DNA of 64,000 nt, taken from contig NZ_CANRPM010000004.1 of NCBI RefSeq assembly GCF_947632445.1, positions 23,659 through 87,658 of the forward strand, given 5' to 3'. Source of the stretch: an uncultured Bacteroides sp. (GTDB lineage Bacteria > Bacteroidota > Bacteroidia > Bacteroidales > Bacteroidaceae). Shown here one piece after another: positions 7,872 to 17,364 of the stretch. Under the pieces are notes generated by a model. That model searched no databases. It saw nothing but the letters and a program-made list of their open reading frames with translations, and was not told where the DNA came from. Position 1 is the first letter of the stretch, and every line of letters begins with the position of its first letter. Made by a program: the position numbers and the translations under genes.

Positions 7872-9989
7872 TTATTTCTTCAACCATTTGTCTAGCCACT
7901 CGAAGAACACGCGTTGCCACAACACGCCGTTCTGTGGCTTCAATACCCAGTGGTTCTCGTCGGGATAGATAAGCAGTTCGGCCGGCACGCCGCGCATCTT
8001 GGCGGCATCGAAGGCGGCCATCGCCTGGTTGGCCAGAATGCGGTAATCTTTCTCGCCGTGGATGCAGAGAATGGGAGCGTCCCATTTGTCTACGAATTTG
8101 TGAGGCGAGTTGGCGAAGGTGCGTTGGGCCGTGGCGTTGTCCTTCTCCCAGTAGGCGCCGCCCATATCCCAGTTGGCGAACCATTTCTCTTCCGTCTCCA
8201 GGTATTGCATTTCCATGTTGAAGATGCCGTCGTGGGCGATGAAGGCCTTGAAGCGCTTGTCGTGATGTCCGGCCAACCAGTAGACGGAAAAGCCTCCGAA
8301 GCTGGCGCCTACGCAGCCCAGACGGTCTTTGTCGACAAACGGTTCTTTCGCCATTTCGTCGATGGCGGTGAAATAGTCCTTCATGCACTGGCCGCCATAG
8401 TCTCCGCTGATGGCTTCGTTCCATTCCACTCCGAAGCCCGGCAGCCCGCGGCGATTGGGCGCCACAATGATGTAATCGTTGGCCGCCATAATCTGGAAGT
8501 TCCAGCGATAGCTCCAGAATTGGCTGACGGGACTTTGCGGACCGCCTTCGCAGTAGAGCAGAGCAGGATACTTCTTGTTTGGATCGAACTGAGGCGGATA
8601 GATAACCCACGTCAGCATCTGCTTACCGTCGGTGGTTTTCATCCAACGTTCCTCTACGCGGCCCATATCGAGCTGGTCGTAGATGTGTTTGTTCTCTGTA
8701 GTGAGCTGAGTGTTTTGTGCGAAGGCGTCACCTTGGCGGGCCTTGTCTACAGCGTAGATTTCATCGGCCATACTCATGGAGTGACGGGTCGTTATCAGCT
8801 TGTTGCCGCAGAGAGCGATGGAGCCGTAGTCATGCATGCCGTCGGTAAGTTGCACTACTTGGTCGGGATGGTCGAGAGCAACGTAATAGATTTGCACTTC
8901 TCCATGCCAAACGCCCAGAAAATAAATGCCTTTCGAGTCATCGTCCCACACGAAAGAATCAACGTTCGAAGGGTAGGGGTGACTGAGAAACGTTTTCTCT
9001 CCTGTCCGGCGATCCATGATGAAAAGGCGGTTCAGGTCTGCTTCATATCCGTCGCGCTCCATGCTTTGCCAGGCGATGTACCGACCATCGGACGAATACT
9101 GCGGATTTGTGTCATAGCCCTTGTTTTCTTCCGTGAGATTGTGGGTCTGACCGGTCTCTACGTTGTAGACATAGATATCCGAGTTGGTGGAAACAGCATA
9201 TTCGAGGCCTGTTTTCTTCCGACAGGTGTAGGCTACTTCCTTCCCATCGGGACTCCACGCCAACTGTTCGATGCCTCCCCAGGGCTTCATGGGACTTTCG
9301 TAGGGCTCTCCGTCGAGAATGTCCTTCGCATCGGAAGCAACGGCCGAGCCGTCGAAGTCTGCTACGAAGGGGTGGGGAGCTGTCGTCACCCATTCGTCCC
9401 AATGTTTGTACATCAAGTCGGTAACGAGAATGCCCGTCGTCTTATCCAAGTCCGGGTATTTGTCTTTCACGGAGGAAACGGTCTTTACCTGGGCGATGAA
9501 GAGCAGTCTCCGACCGTCGGGACTGAAAGCAAAACCTTCGATGTCGCCGTCGTAGTCTGTCAGACGGTGGCGTGGCGTGCCGTCGACGTTCATCTCCCAT
9601 ACTTGGCTGGAGCCGCTCTCGCTACTCAGGTATGCCAGTTTCGTGCCGCCTTTTATCCAGGCGGGTTGTCCCTCATTCCACGCGGTGCGGGTGAGCTGCG
9701 TATTGTCCGAGCCATCGGCATTCATCATAAAGAGTTCGGTATTGCTCTTGTTTTGGGCCACGCTGTAGTAGCTTACGGTGTAGGCCACGCGGCCGGCGTC
9801 CGGCGAAGGTGCCACGCTCCCGATGCGGCCCATGGCCCAAAGCGCTTCGGGTGTCAGACGGCGGTTCTCAAGGCGGATGTCCGAGCGACCGATGAGAGAG
9901 TCGTCCGCTTCTTTCGCGGCTTCGGACGAACTGCCGCACGAAGCCAATGTCATCAATGCTGACATGAATAATAGATTAATCGGTTTCAT
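7872..9989 (-). CDS. S9 family prolyl-oligopeptidase-like peptidase, lipoprotein
   Basis: 705 residues. The N-terminus has a lipoprotein signal ending LMTLASC (Cys18). The first ~400 residues carry repeated beta-propeller blades of the PD40 type (for example SPDAGRVAY, SPDGRRLLF, SPDGKEVAY, SSDGRYIAW). The C-terminal alpha/beta-hydrolase domain has the nucleophile GASFGG (Ser about 562), Asp in HGEKDY near 647 and His in DENHWV near 678. This matches S9C acylaminoacyl/dipeptidyl peptidases such as Bacteroidetes DPP5-type enzymes, which release dipeptides in the periplasm. The open frame extends 70 codons upstream, but that part is arginine-rich and overlaps the next gene, so I place the start at 9989. 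It lies 37 bp after the DUF6261-like gene and may be cotranscribed with it. Confidence 0.92.
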   Translation of the reverse strand: MKPINLLFMSALMTLASCGSSSEAAKEADDSLIGRSDIRLENRRLTPEALWAMGRIGSVAPSPDAGRVAYTVSYYSVAQNKSNTELFMMNADGSDNTQLTRTAWNEGQPAWIKGGTKLAYLSSESGSSQVWEMNVDGTPRHRLTDYDGDIEGFAFSPDGRRLLFIAQVKTVSSVKDKYPDLDKTTGILVTDLMYKHWDEWVTTAPHPFVADFDGSAVASDAKDILDGEPYESPMKPWGGIEQLAWSPDGKEVAYTCRKKTGLEYAVSTNSDIYVYNVETGQTHNLTEENKGYDTNPQYSSDGRYIAWQSMERDGYEADLNRLFIMDRRTGEKTFLSHPYPSNVDSFVWDDDSKGIYFLGVWHGEVQIYYVALDHPDQVVQLTDGMHDYGSIALCGNKLITTRHSMSMADEIYAVDKARQGDAFAQNTQLTTENKHIYDQLDMGRVEERWMKTTDGKQMLTWVIYPPQFDPNKKYPALLYCEGGPQSPVSQFWSYRWNFQIMAANDYIIVAPNRRGLPGFGVEWNEAISGDYGGQCMKDYFTAIDEMAKEPFVDKDRLGCVGASFGGFSVYWLAGHHDKRFKAFIAHDGIFNMEMQYLETEEKWFANWDMGGAYWEKDNATAQRTFANSPHKFVDKWDAPILCIHGEKDYRILANQAMAAFDAAKMRGVPAELLIYPDENHWVLKPQNGVLWQRVFFEWLDKWLKK

Positions 9990-10026
9990 ACTTTTTCTTC
10001 TGTTATGTGATTGTCTGACGACGCTG

Positions 10027-10863
10027 TTACAACGGGCTTTCTCCCTCATCATTGTGGTCGCCGGAATCCGTATCACCGGTATCGCCCTCATCCGGCGCAT
10101 CGGTAGAAGAGGCATCCTCCGTCGTCTTGCCCACGCCGCGACGCGAGAGCACCAGCGTATATTGCGAAATAATCGCGCTGACCGCTGTGGCAATGGCAAG
10201 CAGCTCCTTTTGTGTCTCCTCGTCCGTCGAGAGAACGGTCGCCTGAATGTAGAGAGCGTTCAGAATGTCCGCCACATCGGCATACGCCGCTTCCATTGCC
10301 GCACGGGCATCTTTCATATCGGGCGCCGAAATGTTTCGGGCGTACCGCTCATCGGCGCGGGCAGAATAGAGGGCGTCGAAGTCGTCGTTGGCCTCTTTCA
10401 AGTCGTTGACGTGCTGGGTTGCATCCACCTTCTTCACCGACGAAACGTAGCGGTCGGATTCCAGTTTGGCCACGATGTCGCGCACGGCAGCGGTGTTCTC
10501 CGTATAAGGCAGAATGGTCGGGTTCTGAGAGCCGACGGCCTCAAGACATTTCGCCGCAGCTGCGGCCACGTCGGCGTCGGGAGCGAGCTCGGACGACTGA
10601 AAATGGAGCTTCATTCGCCGGAAGAGATTGTCCCGCTTATTGTCTTTTTGCACCAGCGCCTCGGTATCGACGTATCTCGTCGTGCGCGTGTAGCTTGCAT
10701 TTTCGTTCGCCAACGCGTCGGTCAGCCGTTTGTGATGGGCGGAAAATCCGTGCTTCTCTGCGAAGTCTTGCGGAATGGCATCCACAAGTTTGTTGAAGAG
10801 ATAATTGTGTTCCGCATTGCGGGCCTTGCTCGTGTAGGGAACTTGCGAAGTAATAATTTGCAT
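10027..10863 (-). CDS. DUF6261-like protein, paralogue 1 (function unknown)
   Basis: 278 residues, no signal peptide and no membrane segment. Mostly helical, with ITSQVPYTSKARNAEHNYLF at the start, a central VNDLKEANDDFDALY block and an acidic, Gly/Asp-rich tail ending GESPL. I associate this with the Bacteroidales family DUF6261, a name given from memory. It is clearly related to the gene at 21351-22163: both share the N-terminal ITxxxxT...AHN pattern, the LK(E/Q)ANDDF block, a following helical region and the GESPL end. Its start is preceded by an A/T leader resembling that of the paralogue and then by a 41-bp tandem array. The downstream S9 peptidase gene may be in the same transcript. No function is assigned. 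Confidence 0.75.
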   Translation of the reverse strand: MQIITSQVPYTSKARNAEHNYLFNKLVDAIPQDFAEKHGFSAHHKRLTDALANENASYTRTTRYVDTEALVQKDNKRDNLFRRMKLHFQSSELAPDADVAAAAAKCLEAVGSQNPTILPYTENTAAVRDIVAKLESDRYVSSVKKVDATQHVNDLKEANDDFDALYSARADERYARNISAPDMKDARAAMEAAYADVADILNALYIQATVLSTDEETQKELLAIATAVSAIISQYTLVLSRRGVGKTTEDASSTDAPDEGDTGDTDSGDHNDEGESPL

Positions 10864-10945
10864 ACTATCTTAATTTAAAGTTAATAATAGGTATATTTCA
10901 TTGTCTCGCCGAGCGAGAGGTAATGTTTCACATTTATTTCTGTCC

Positions 10946-11245
10946 GTCGGAACGTCCGAAAGTCTCTCCGTGTATTTTCGCGCTCTGTCGGAATGTCCGA
11001 AAGTCTCTCCGAGCGTTTTCGCGCTCTGTCGGAATGTCCGAAAGTCTTTCCAAGCGTTTTCGCGCTCTGTCGGAACGTCCGAAAGTCTCTCCGAGCATTT
11101 CCGCGCTTCGTCGGAATGTCCGAAAGTCTCTCCGAGCGTTTTCGCGCTCTGTCGGAACGTCCGAAGGTTTCTCCAAATGTTTTCGCGCTCTGTCGGAATG
11201 TCCGAAAGTCTCTCCGAGCGTTGGGGCAGACCGTCGGAAAGTACG
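10946..11245. repeat. 41-bp tandem repeat array, seven units plus a partial
   Basis: Units start with GTCGGA at 10946, 10987, 11028, 11069, 11110, 11151 and 11192, with a partial at 11233. Every step is exactly 41 bp. Each unit opens with an inverted repeat such as TCGGAatgTCCGA, followed by AAAGTCTCTCCGAGCG and TTTTCGCGCTCT. There are no unique spacers, which rules out CRISPR. It lies upstream of the DUF6261-like gene and 170 bp before the glycosidase promoter. Confidence 0.95.
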
Positions 11246-11412
11246 ACGACCACCCCAACCGTTCGGAAATGGTGCTCAATACACCGTTGTGTCGTTTTTC
11301 ATGGCGTTTTATAACGAACTTTAGCAATTTCGGCTCTAAGTTACGGAATCGGTTTGTTTCCTGCAAATATTTTACAGAAAAAATGAAATAAAAAATAATT
11401 TCGGCTAAATAG

Positions 11413-11443
11413 TTTGCTTATCCGAAAGTTTTTCGTATCTTGG
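11413..11443 (+). promoter_or_regulatory. Promoter of the glycosidase operon
   Basis: A -33 TTTG (11413-11416), exactly 19 bp, then TATCTTGG (11436-11443), a one-mismatch -7 box. Predicted start near 11450, giving a leader of about 35 nt before the GH20 ATG at 11485. Confidence 0.65.
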
Positions 11444-11484
11444 TCGGCCGAAATGAAACAGTAAACTAACATAATTTGTTAACC

Positions 11485-13542
11485 ATGAAAAAAGCACTCT
11501 TTTCTCTGATTGTTCCGTGTCTCTTGCTGACAGCGTGCAGCTCATCCGCAGACCGCGAGGTGAGCGTCGTTCCGCAACCGCAGTCGCTCGACGTGCAGGA
11601 CGGTACATATTCCTTTGCGACGGGCTGCGCTTTCCATACCAATCTGTCGGAGAGCGAACGGGCTGACCTTTCGGCCGTTTTCGCTTCTTCGCCTTTCTGC
11701 CTGACGGCTTCGGACGACGACGGCGCGCTGCTCCGCTTCGAGCGCGTGGATGCGCTGCCCGATGTTTCTTCCGAAGAAGGCTACCGGCTGACGGTCGATG
11801 CCGACGGCATTCGTGCCGAGGCCGTTGCGCCTGTCGGACTGTTCTACGCCTTTCAAACCTTGTTGCAGTTGGCCGAGGAAAAAGACGGTCGCTTCACGAT
11901 GCCGTTCGTCCGCATAACCGACTATCCCCGTTTCGCTTATCGCGGCATGCACATGGATGTATCGCGCCATTTCCGTTCGGTGGAATTTGTAATGAAGCAG
12001 CTCGACGCGATGGCGAGATACAAGCTGAACCGCTTTCATTGGCACCTGACCGACGGCGCGGGGTGGCGTCTGGAACTCAAGTGCTACCCGCAGCTGACGG
12101 AACAGGCCGCCTACCGTCCGTACCCCGACTGGAAATCGTGGTGGAACGGCGGACGCAAATATTGCAGCAAGGATTCACCGGGAGCTTCCGGCGGATATTA
12201 CTCGCAGGACGACGTGCGCCGGGTGCTCGAACATGCGCGCAGGCTGCACATCGACGTCATTCCCGAAATCGAGATGCCGGGGCACTCGGAAGAGATACTT
12301 GCCGTTTTCCCGCAACTGGCCTGTCCGAACCATTCGCAACGGAGCGGAGAGCTTTGCATCGGCAACGAAGCAACCTTCGACTTCCTGGAGCATGTGTTGG
12401 AGGAGGTGATGGAACTCTTTCCGTCGGAATACATCCATATCGGCGGCGACGAAGCCTCCACCGTCAGCTGGGAGCAGTGTCCGAAGTGTCGGGCGCGCAT
12501 GCGCAGCGAAGGTTTGAAGGACGGGAAAGAGTTGCAGGGCTACCTGATAGGCCGTATCGCGAAATTCTTGGGCGAACACGGGCGCAAACTCATCGGCTGG
12601 GACGAAATCCTCGAAGGCGGTCTGCCGCAGGATGCGGTGGTCATGTCGTGGCGGGGTGAGGAAGGCGGCATCGCTGCGGCAAAGGCGGGTCACGAGGTGA
12701 TTATGACGCCCGGCGCTTTCTGTTACTTGGATGCTTATCAGGATGCTCCCGTAACGCAGCCGGAAGCCATCGGAGGCTACCTGACCTTAGAAAAAGTCTA
12801 TTCGTACAATCCCGTTCCCGACGGAGCTTCCGCCGAACAGCAACTATATATAAGAGGTGTACAGGCCAATGTCTGGGCGGAATACATGCCGACGGAAGAG
12901 CACGCCGAATATATGACGTATCCGCGTCTGTTGGCGCTGTCCGAAGTGGCATGGACGTCGCCTGCTCGGAAAGACTTCCCGCGCTTCCGAAAGGCGGCAC
13001 TGAAGGAAGTGGCATGGCTGCAAATGTACGGGTATCACCCGTTCGACCTTTCCGAAGAGGTGGGCGAGCGGCGCGAGTCCCTCCGGCCGGTGGCGCATCG
13101 CGGACTTCATTGCGCGGTTGCCTACGCGCAGCCGTGGTCGGCAGCCTATCCCGCCGCAGGAGACTCCACACTGACCGACGGACTGCGCGGCGGGTGGTCT
13201 TATGGCGACCGACGCTGGCAGGGTTTTCTCTGCAAGGATGTGGATGTCACCGTCGACTTGGGCAAGGTGTCGGACATCCGGCAGGTCGAAGCCGACTTTA
13301 TGCAGCTGCGCGGCCCCGAAATCTGGCTTCCGAAAGAAGTGGCGATTTCCTTCTCGGACGACGGAAAGACCTTCACGGAAGTGAAACGCATCGTCACCGA
13401 CGTGCCCGTGACCGAAACAAAGCTCGTTTTCCAAAACTACCGGTGGGAAGGCTCTGCGAAAACACGCTATGTGCACTTCGTCGGCCTCCTGAACCGCGAA
13501 GTAATGGGCTGGCTGTTTACCGATGAAATTGTAATTAACTAA
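11485..13542 (+). CDS. GH20 beta-N-acetylhexosaminidase, lipoprotein
   Basis: 685 residues. The lipoprotein signal ends LLLTAC (Cys18). A GH20b-type N-terminal domain is followed by the (beta/alpha)8 barrel, with MHMDVSRHF, NRFHWHLTDGAGWRLE and the catalytic Asp-Glu pair in IHIGGDEAS near residues 321-322. The C-terminal ~130 residues (KDVDVTVDLGK, WLPKEVAISFSDDGKTF) look like an F5/8 type C discoidin-like module. It removes terminal GlcNAc or GalNAc from glycans at the cell surface or in the periplasm. First of four glycosidase genes on one strand, which suggests N-glycan processing. The longer frame from 11476 uses a weak TTG codon, so I prefer the ATG at 11485. Confidence 0.94.
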   Translation: MKKALFSLIVPCLLLTACSSSADREVSVVPQPQSLDVQDGTYSFATGCAFHTNLSESERADLSAVFASSPFCLTASDDDGALLRFERVDALPDVSSEEGYRLTVDADGIRAEAVAPVGLFYAFQTLLQLAEEKDGRFTMPFVRITDYPRFAYRGMHMDVSRHFRSVEFVMKQLDAMARYKLNRFHWHLTDGAGWRLELKCYPQLTEQAAYRPYPDWKSWWNGGRKYCSKDSPGASGGYYSQDDVRRVLEHARRLHIDVIPEIEMPGHSEEILAVFPQLACPNHSQRSGELCIGNEATFDFLEHVLEEVMELFPSEYIHIGGDEASTVSWEQCPKCRARMRSEGLKDGKELQGYLIGRIAKFLGEHGRKLIGWDEILEGGLPQDAVVMSWRGEEGGIAAAKAGHEVIMTPGAFCYLDAYQDAPVTQPEAIGGYLTLEKVYSYNPVPDGASAEQQLYIRGVQANVWAEYMPTEEHAEYMTYPRLLALSEVAWTSPARKDFPRFRKAALKEVAWLQMYGYHPFDLSEEVGERRESLRPVAHRGLHCAVAYAQPWSAAYPAAGDSTLTDGLRGGWSYGDRRWQGFLCKDVDVTVDLGKVSDIRQVEADFMQLRGPEIWLPKEVAISFSDDGKTFTEVKRIVTDVPVTETKLVFQNYRWEGSAKTRYVHFVGLLNREVMGWLFTDEIVIN

Positions 13543-13554
13543 AATAAATTATCT

Positions 13555-15033
13555 ATGACAAACAAAAGACTCTTATGGGCCGCCGCGCTGCTTCTTTCGG
13601 GCGTCGCGCCGGGCGCAGCTGCCTCCGCCATGTCGCCGGATGCTTTCAAGCCGCTTGCCGAAGCGCCCCTGACCGCGCCGAAAGACAACGTGGGACGTTA
13701 CGTAAGCCAACGCCCTCCGCAGGAAGAAAGATTGTTCCGGTCGGATATCATCGAGAAGAAAATTGCCGAAGTCAAGGCGATGTTGACAAACCCGTACCTG
13801 TCGTGGATGTTCGAGAACTGTTTTCCGAACACGCTGGACACTACGGTGCACTTCCGCCTGAAGAACGGCCTTCCCGATACGTTTGTTTATACGGGCGACA
13901 TCCACGCCATGTGGCTCCGCGACTCCGGGGCACAAGTCTGGCCCTACGTACAATTCGCCAATGAGGACGGGAGACTGAAGTCGATGCTCGAAGGTGTCAT
14001 CCGGCGTCAGTTCTTATGTATCAACCTCGACCCGTATGCCAACGCATTCAACGACGGACCGACCGGCAGCGAGTGGGCTTCCGACTACACGTCGATGAGA
14101 CCGGAACTACACGAACGCAAGTGGGAAATTGATTCCTTGTGCTATCCCCTGCGGCTGGCCTACCACTATTGGAAGATGACGGGCGACACCGGCGTTTTCG
14201 ACGAGAACTGGCTGAAGGCGGTGGAAAACATCCTGCAAACCTTCAAGGAACAGCAGCGGAAGGAAGGAAAAGGCCCGTATCGCTTTCAGCGCAAGACCGA
14301 GCGGGCAACGGACACCACCGTCAACGACGGCTGGGGCAGTCCGGTCAATCCGGTGGGGCTGATTGTCTCTGTCTTCCGCCCGTCGGACGATGCCACGACG
14401 CTTCCGTTCCTCATCCCGTCCAATTTCTTTGCCGTAAGCTCCCTGCGCAAGGCCGCCGAAATCCTGTCGGAAGTCAACGGAAACGACGGACTTGCCCGCC
14501 AGTGTACCGACCTTGCTTCGGAAGTGGAGCAGGCGCTGAAAAAATATGCCACGTTCGAGCACCCGAAGTACGGTACCGTCTATGCGTTCGAGATCGACGG
14601 CTTCGGCAGCCGCCTGTTCATGGACGATGCCAATGTGCCCAGCCTCCTGGCACTTCCCTATCTGGGCGATGTCGATGTGAACGACCCGGTCTATCAGAAC
14701 ACCCGCCGACTGGTGTGGAGCGAAGACAATCCCTACTTCTTCAAAGGGAAAGCAGGCGAGGGTATCGGCGGTCCTCACATCGGCTATGACATGGTGTGGC
14801 CGATGAGCATCATGATGAGAGCCTTCACCAGCCGGGACGACGGAGAAATCCGCGACTGCCTCCGCATGTTAATGACAACCGATGCGGGCACCGGCTTCAT
14901 GCATGAATCCTTCCACAAAGACAATGCGGAGAAGTTCACGCGAAAATGGTTTGCCTGGCAGAACACGCTCTTCGGCGAACTCATTCTTAAGCTGATCGGC
15001 GACGGTAAACTGGACTTGCTGAACAGCCTTTAA
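13555..15033 (+). CDS. GH125 exo-alpha-1,6-mannosidase
   Basis: 492 residues with an N-terminal signal peptide (ends near GAAASA). GH125 enzymes are metal-independent inverting exo-alpha-1,6-mannosidases that release mannose from N-glycan arms. The family blocks seen are TGDIHAMWLRDSGAQVWPY near residue 112, NDGPTGSEWASDYTSMRPELHERKWE, GPHIGYDMVWPMSI and FMHESFHKDNAEKFTRKWFAW near 447. The Asp in WLRDS and the Glu in MHES are candidate catalytic-site residues. It starts 12 bp after the GH20 stop and is 36 bp from the GH92 gene, so it is in the same operon. Confidence 0.94.
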   Translation: MTNKRLLWAAALLLSGVAPGAAASAMSPDAFKPLAEAPLTAPKDNVGRYVSQRPPQEERLFRSDIIEKKIAEVKAMLTNPYLSWMFENCFPNTLDTTVHFRLKNGLPDTFVYTGDIHAMWLRDSGAQVWPYVQFANEDGRLKSMLEGVIRRQFLCINLDPYANAFNDGPTGSEWASDYTSMRPELHERKWEIDSLCYPLRLAYHYWKMTGDTGVFDENWLKAVENILQTFKEQQRKEGKGPYRFQRKTERATDTTVNDGWGSPVNPVGLIVSVFRPSDDATTLPFLIPSNFFAVSSLRKAAEILSEVNGNDGLARQCTDLASEVEQALKKYATFEHPKYGTVYAFEIDGFGSRLFMDDANVPSLLALPYLGDVDVNDPVYQNTRRLVWSEDNPYFFKGKAGEGIGGPHIGYDMVWPMSIMMRAFTSRDDGEIRDCLRMLMTTDAGTGFMHESFHKDNAEKFTRKWFAWQNTLFGELILKLIGDGKLDLLNSL

Positions 15034-15069
15034 CAACCCGAAAACTCAACGAATAATAATCCTGATGAT

Positions 15070-17340
15070 ATGAGACACATTTCATTTATTAAAACGATCG
15101 CGCTGCTCGGACTGCTGGTCACAATTTTGTTTTCCTGCACGCTTCGGAAAGAGAACAAGAGCGCGGAACAGAATTATCTAAGCTACGTCGACCCCTACAT
15201 CGGCTCAGGAGAACACGGACATGTCTTCGTCGGCGCCTGTGTTCCCCTCGGCATGGTGCAGGCAGGTCCGCAGAATATTCACAAAGGCTGGGACTGGTGT
15301 TCGGGCTATCATTATTCGGATAGCGTGCTAATCGGCTTTAGCCATACGCATCTCAGCGGCACGGGCTGTGCCGACTTGGGTGACGTGCTTCTGATGCCCT
15401 ACGTGGGAGAGCCCCGCACAGCTCGCGGAGAGCAGAATAACATTGAGGGAGCCTGCTCGACCTATTATTCGCACAAGAATGAGAAGGTTTCTCCGGGCTA
15501 CTATTCTCTGTTGATGGACAACGGCGTGCGAGCCGAACTCTCAGCGACCGATCGCGTTGCCATTCATCGTTACACCTATCCCGAAGGAACGCCGCGCTTA
15601 TTAATAAACCTGAAGGAGGGCAACGGAGACCGCGCGTATTCCACCGGACTGAAACGTTTGGACGAATATACAGTAGAAGGCTACCGCTTCTCCAAAGGAT
15701 GGAGCCCGCAACACAAAGTTTTCTTCGTACTGAAGTCCGAACAGCCTATCGAAAGCGTAGCCGTATTCGACGACGACACACCGGCCGGTCTGGACACACT
15801 TTCGGGAAAGTCCGTAAAAGGCGTATTAACCTTCAAAGACAATCCGAAGAACGTACAGCTCAAGGTAGCTTTGTCGTCCGTAAGCTGTGCTAACGCGCTG
15901 GCAAATCTGGAGTCCGAACAGCCCGGATGGGACTTCGAGAAAGTCCGAACAGATGCCGAAAAGCGTTGGAACCAGATACTCTCGTGCATCGACGTAGAAA
16001 GCACAGACGAGCGCGGCAAAAAGATTTTCTATACGAGCCTTTACCACATGTTCATCGCTCCGACGCTCTATGCCGACGTGAACGGAGAGTTTCGCGGTCA
16101 CGACGACAAGATTTATAAGGCCGACTGGACCAACTACTCCACTTTCTCGCTGTGGGATACGTACCGCACGCTTCATCCGCTGCTCACCGTCATCCGGCCG
16201 CAGTTGGTGCCCGACATGGTGAACTCCATGCTGAGCATTTACGACCAGCAAGGCAAGTTGCCCGTCTGGCCGTTGGTGGGAGGCGAAACCGATCAGATGC
16301 CGGGTTACAGCGCCATCCCCGTCATTGCCGACGCTTATCTGAAAGGCATCCGGGGCTTCGACCCCGAACGGGCCTTGAATGCGATGGTCGCTTCGGCTAC
16401 GTATGAGAAGCAGCGCGGCGTGCCCTACGTGCTGGAGAAGGGCTGGATACCGTGCGACAAGCTGCCCGAAGCCACTTCCATCGCCATGGAGTATGCTGTG
16501 GGCGACTGGGGACTGGCTATGATGGCGCAGAAGATGGGCAAGCAGGACATCTACGACACTTTCCTAAAGCGCGGGCATTATTATGAGCAGTATTTCGACA
16601 AGAGCATCAACTTCATCCGTCCGAAGATGGACGACGGCAGCTGGCGTACACCCTACGACCCCTTCCAGTCCATTCACGGCTGGGGTGACTTCTGCGAGGG
16701 CAACGGCTGGCACTACACCTTCTTCGTGCCCCAGCATCCCGAAGGTCTCATCAGCCTGATGGGTGGCGACGAACGCTTTGTGAGCAAGCTGGATTCGCTC
16801 TTTGTGGCCGAAGGCGACATGGGCGAGCACGCTTCGGCCGACATCAGCGGACTGATTGGCATGTATGCGCATGGCAACGAACCCAGCCACCACGTGGCCT
16901 ACCTCTATGCCTATGCCGGACAGCAATGGAAGACGGCCGAGAAAGTCAGCTACATCCAGCACAACTTCTATACCGACCGGCCCGATGGCATCATCGGTAA
17001 CGAGGACTGCGGACAGATGTCCGCCTGGCACGTGCTTTCCGCTTTGGGCTTCTATCAGGTAAATCCGTCCAACGGTGTGTTCGTTTTCGGCAGTCCCCGT
17101 TTTGAGAAAGTCACAATCAATCTGCCGGAAGGCAAGACCTTCACTGTCGAGGCTCCGGCCGCAAGCAAGGACAACAAATACATCCGGTCTGTACGCTTGA
17201 ACGGCGAGCCTTACACAAAGAGCTACATCAACTACGAGGATATTATGAAGGGCGGTACGCTGAGCTTCGAGATGGGCAGCGAGCCGAACAAGGCATTCGG
17301 TGCCGACGCGGCAGACCGTCCCCGCTCGTTGGGAGAATAA
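15070..17340 (+). CDS. GH92 alpha-mannosidase, lipoprotein
   Basis: 756 residues, with a lipoprotein signal (LFSC, Cys near 23). GH92 enzymes are calcium-dependent exo-alpha-mannosidases, mostly alpha-1,2, and are highly expanded in Bacteroides. The hallmark blocks are YVDPYIGSGEHGHVFVGA, GFSHTHLSGTGC, YRTLHPLLTVIRP and the catalytic-region GNEDCGQMSAWHVLSALG near residue 642, containing the general-acid Glu. With the GH125 and GH20 enzymes upstream it would strip mannose from high-mannose N-glycans. Linkage specificity cannot be read from the sequence. Translation ends 111 bp before the GH2 gene, with a possible terminator in between. Confidence 0.95.
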   Translation: MRHISFIKTIALLGLLVTILFSCTLRKENKSAEQNYLSYVDPYIGSGEHGHVFVGACVPLGMVQAGPQNIHKGWDWCSGYHYSDSVLIGFSHTHLSGTGCADLGDVLLMPYVGEPRTARGEQNNIEGACSTYYSHKNEKVSPGYYSLLMDNGVRAELSATDRVAIHRYTYPEGTPRLLINLKEGNGDRAYSTGLKRLDEYTVEGYRFSKGWSPQHKVFFVLKSEQPIESVAVFDDDTPAGLDTLSGKSVKGVLTFKDNPKNVQLKVALSSVSCANALANLESEQPGWDFEKVRTDAEKRWNQILSCIDVESTDERGKKIFYTSLYHMFIAPTLYADVNGEFRGHDDKIYKADWTNYSTFSLWDTYRTLHPLLTVIRPQLVPDMVNSMLSIYDQQGKLPVWPLVGGETDQMPGYSAIPVIADAYLKGIRGFDPERALNAMVASATYEKQRGVPYVLEKGWIPCDKLPEATSIAMEYAVGDWGLAMMAQKMGKQDIYDTFLKRGHYYEQYFDKSINFIRPKMDDGSWRTPYDPFQSIHGWGDFCEGNGWHYTFFVPQHPEGLISLMGGDERFVSKLDSLFVAEGDMGEHASADISGLIGMYAHGNEPSHHVAYLYAYAGQQWKTAEKVSYIQHNFYTDRPDGIIGNEDCGQMSAWHVLSALGFYQVNPSNGVFVFGSPRFEKVTINLPEGKTFTVEAPAASKDNKYIRSVRLNGEPYTKSYINYEDIMKGGTLSFEMGSEPNKAFGADAADRPRSLGE

Positions 17341-17364
17341 ATGCCTCTTATCCAAACCTCTGAT

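Larger units (their letters stand above)
10864..11484. other. Divergent intergenic region with 41-bp array
   Basis: No credible gene. It holds the A/T-rich leader of the minus-strand DUF6261-like gene (10864-10900), the 41-bp repeat array, an AT-rich stretch, and the glycosidase-operon promoter. Open frames on both strands through the array share its periodicity and are not genes. Confidence 0.8.

Noticed and set aside
9990..10199. N-terminal extension of the S9 peptidase to 10199
   Set aside because: It is arginine-rich, overlaps the DUF6261-like gene and lacks a signal peptide. The ATG at 9989 opens a clean lipoprotein signal.
10870..11366. Several 80-160-codon ORFs on both strands across the 41-bp array
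   Set aside because: They are translations of the repeat in different frames with no domain or start signal, so they are artefacts of period and composition.
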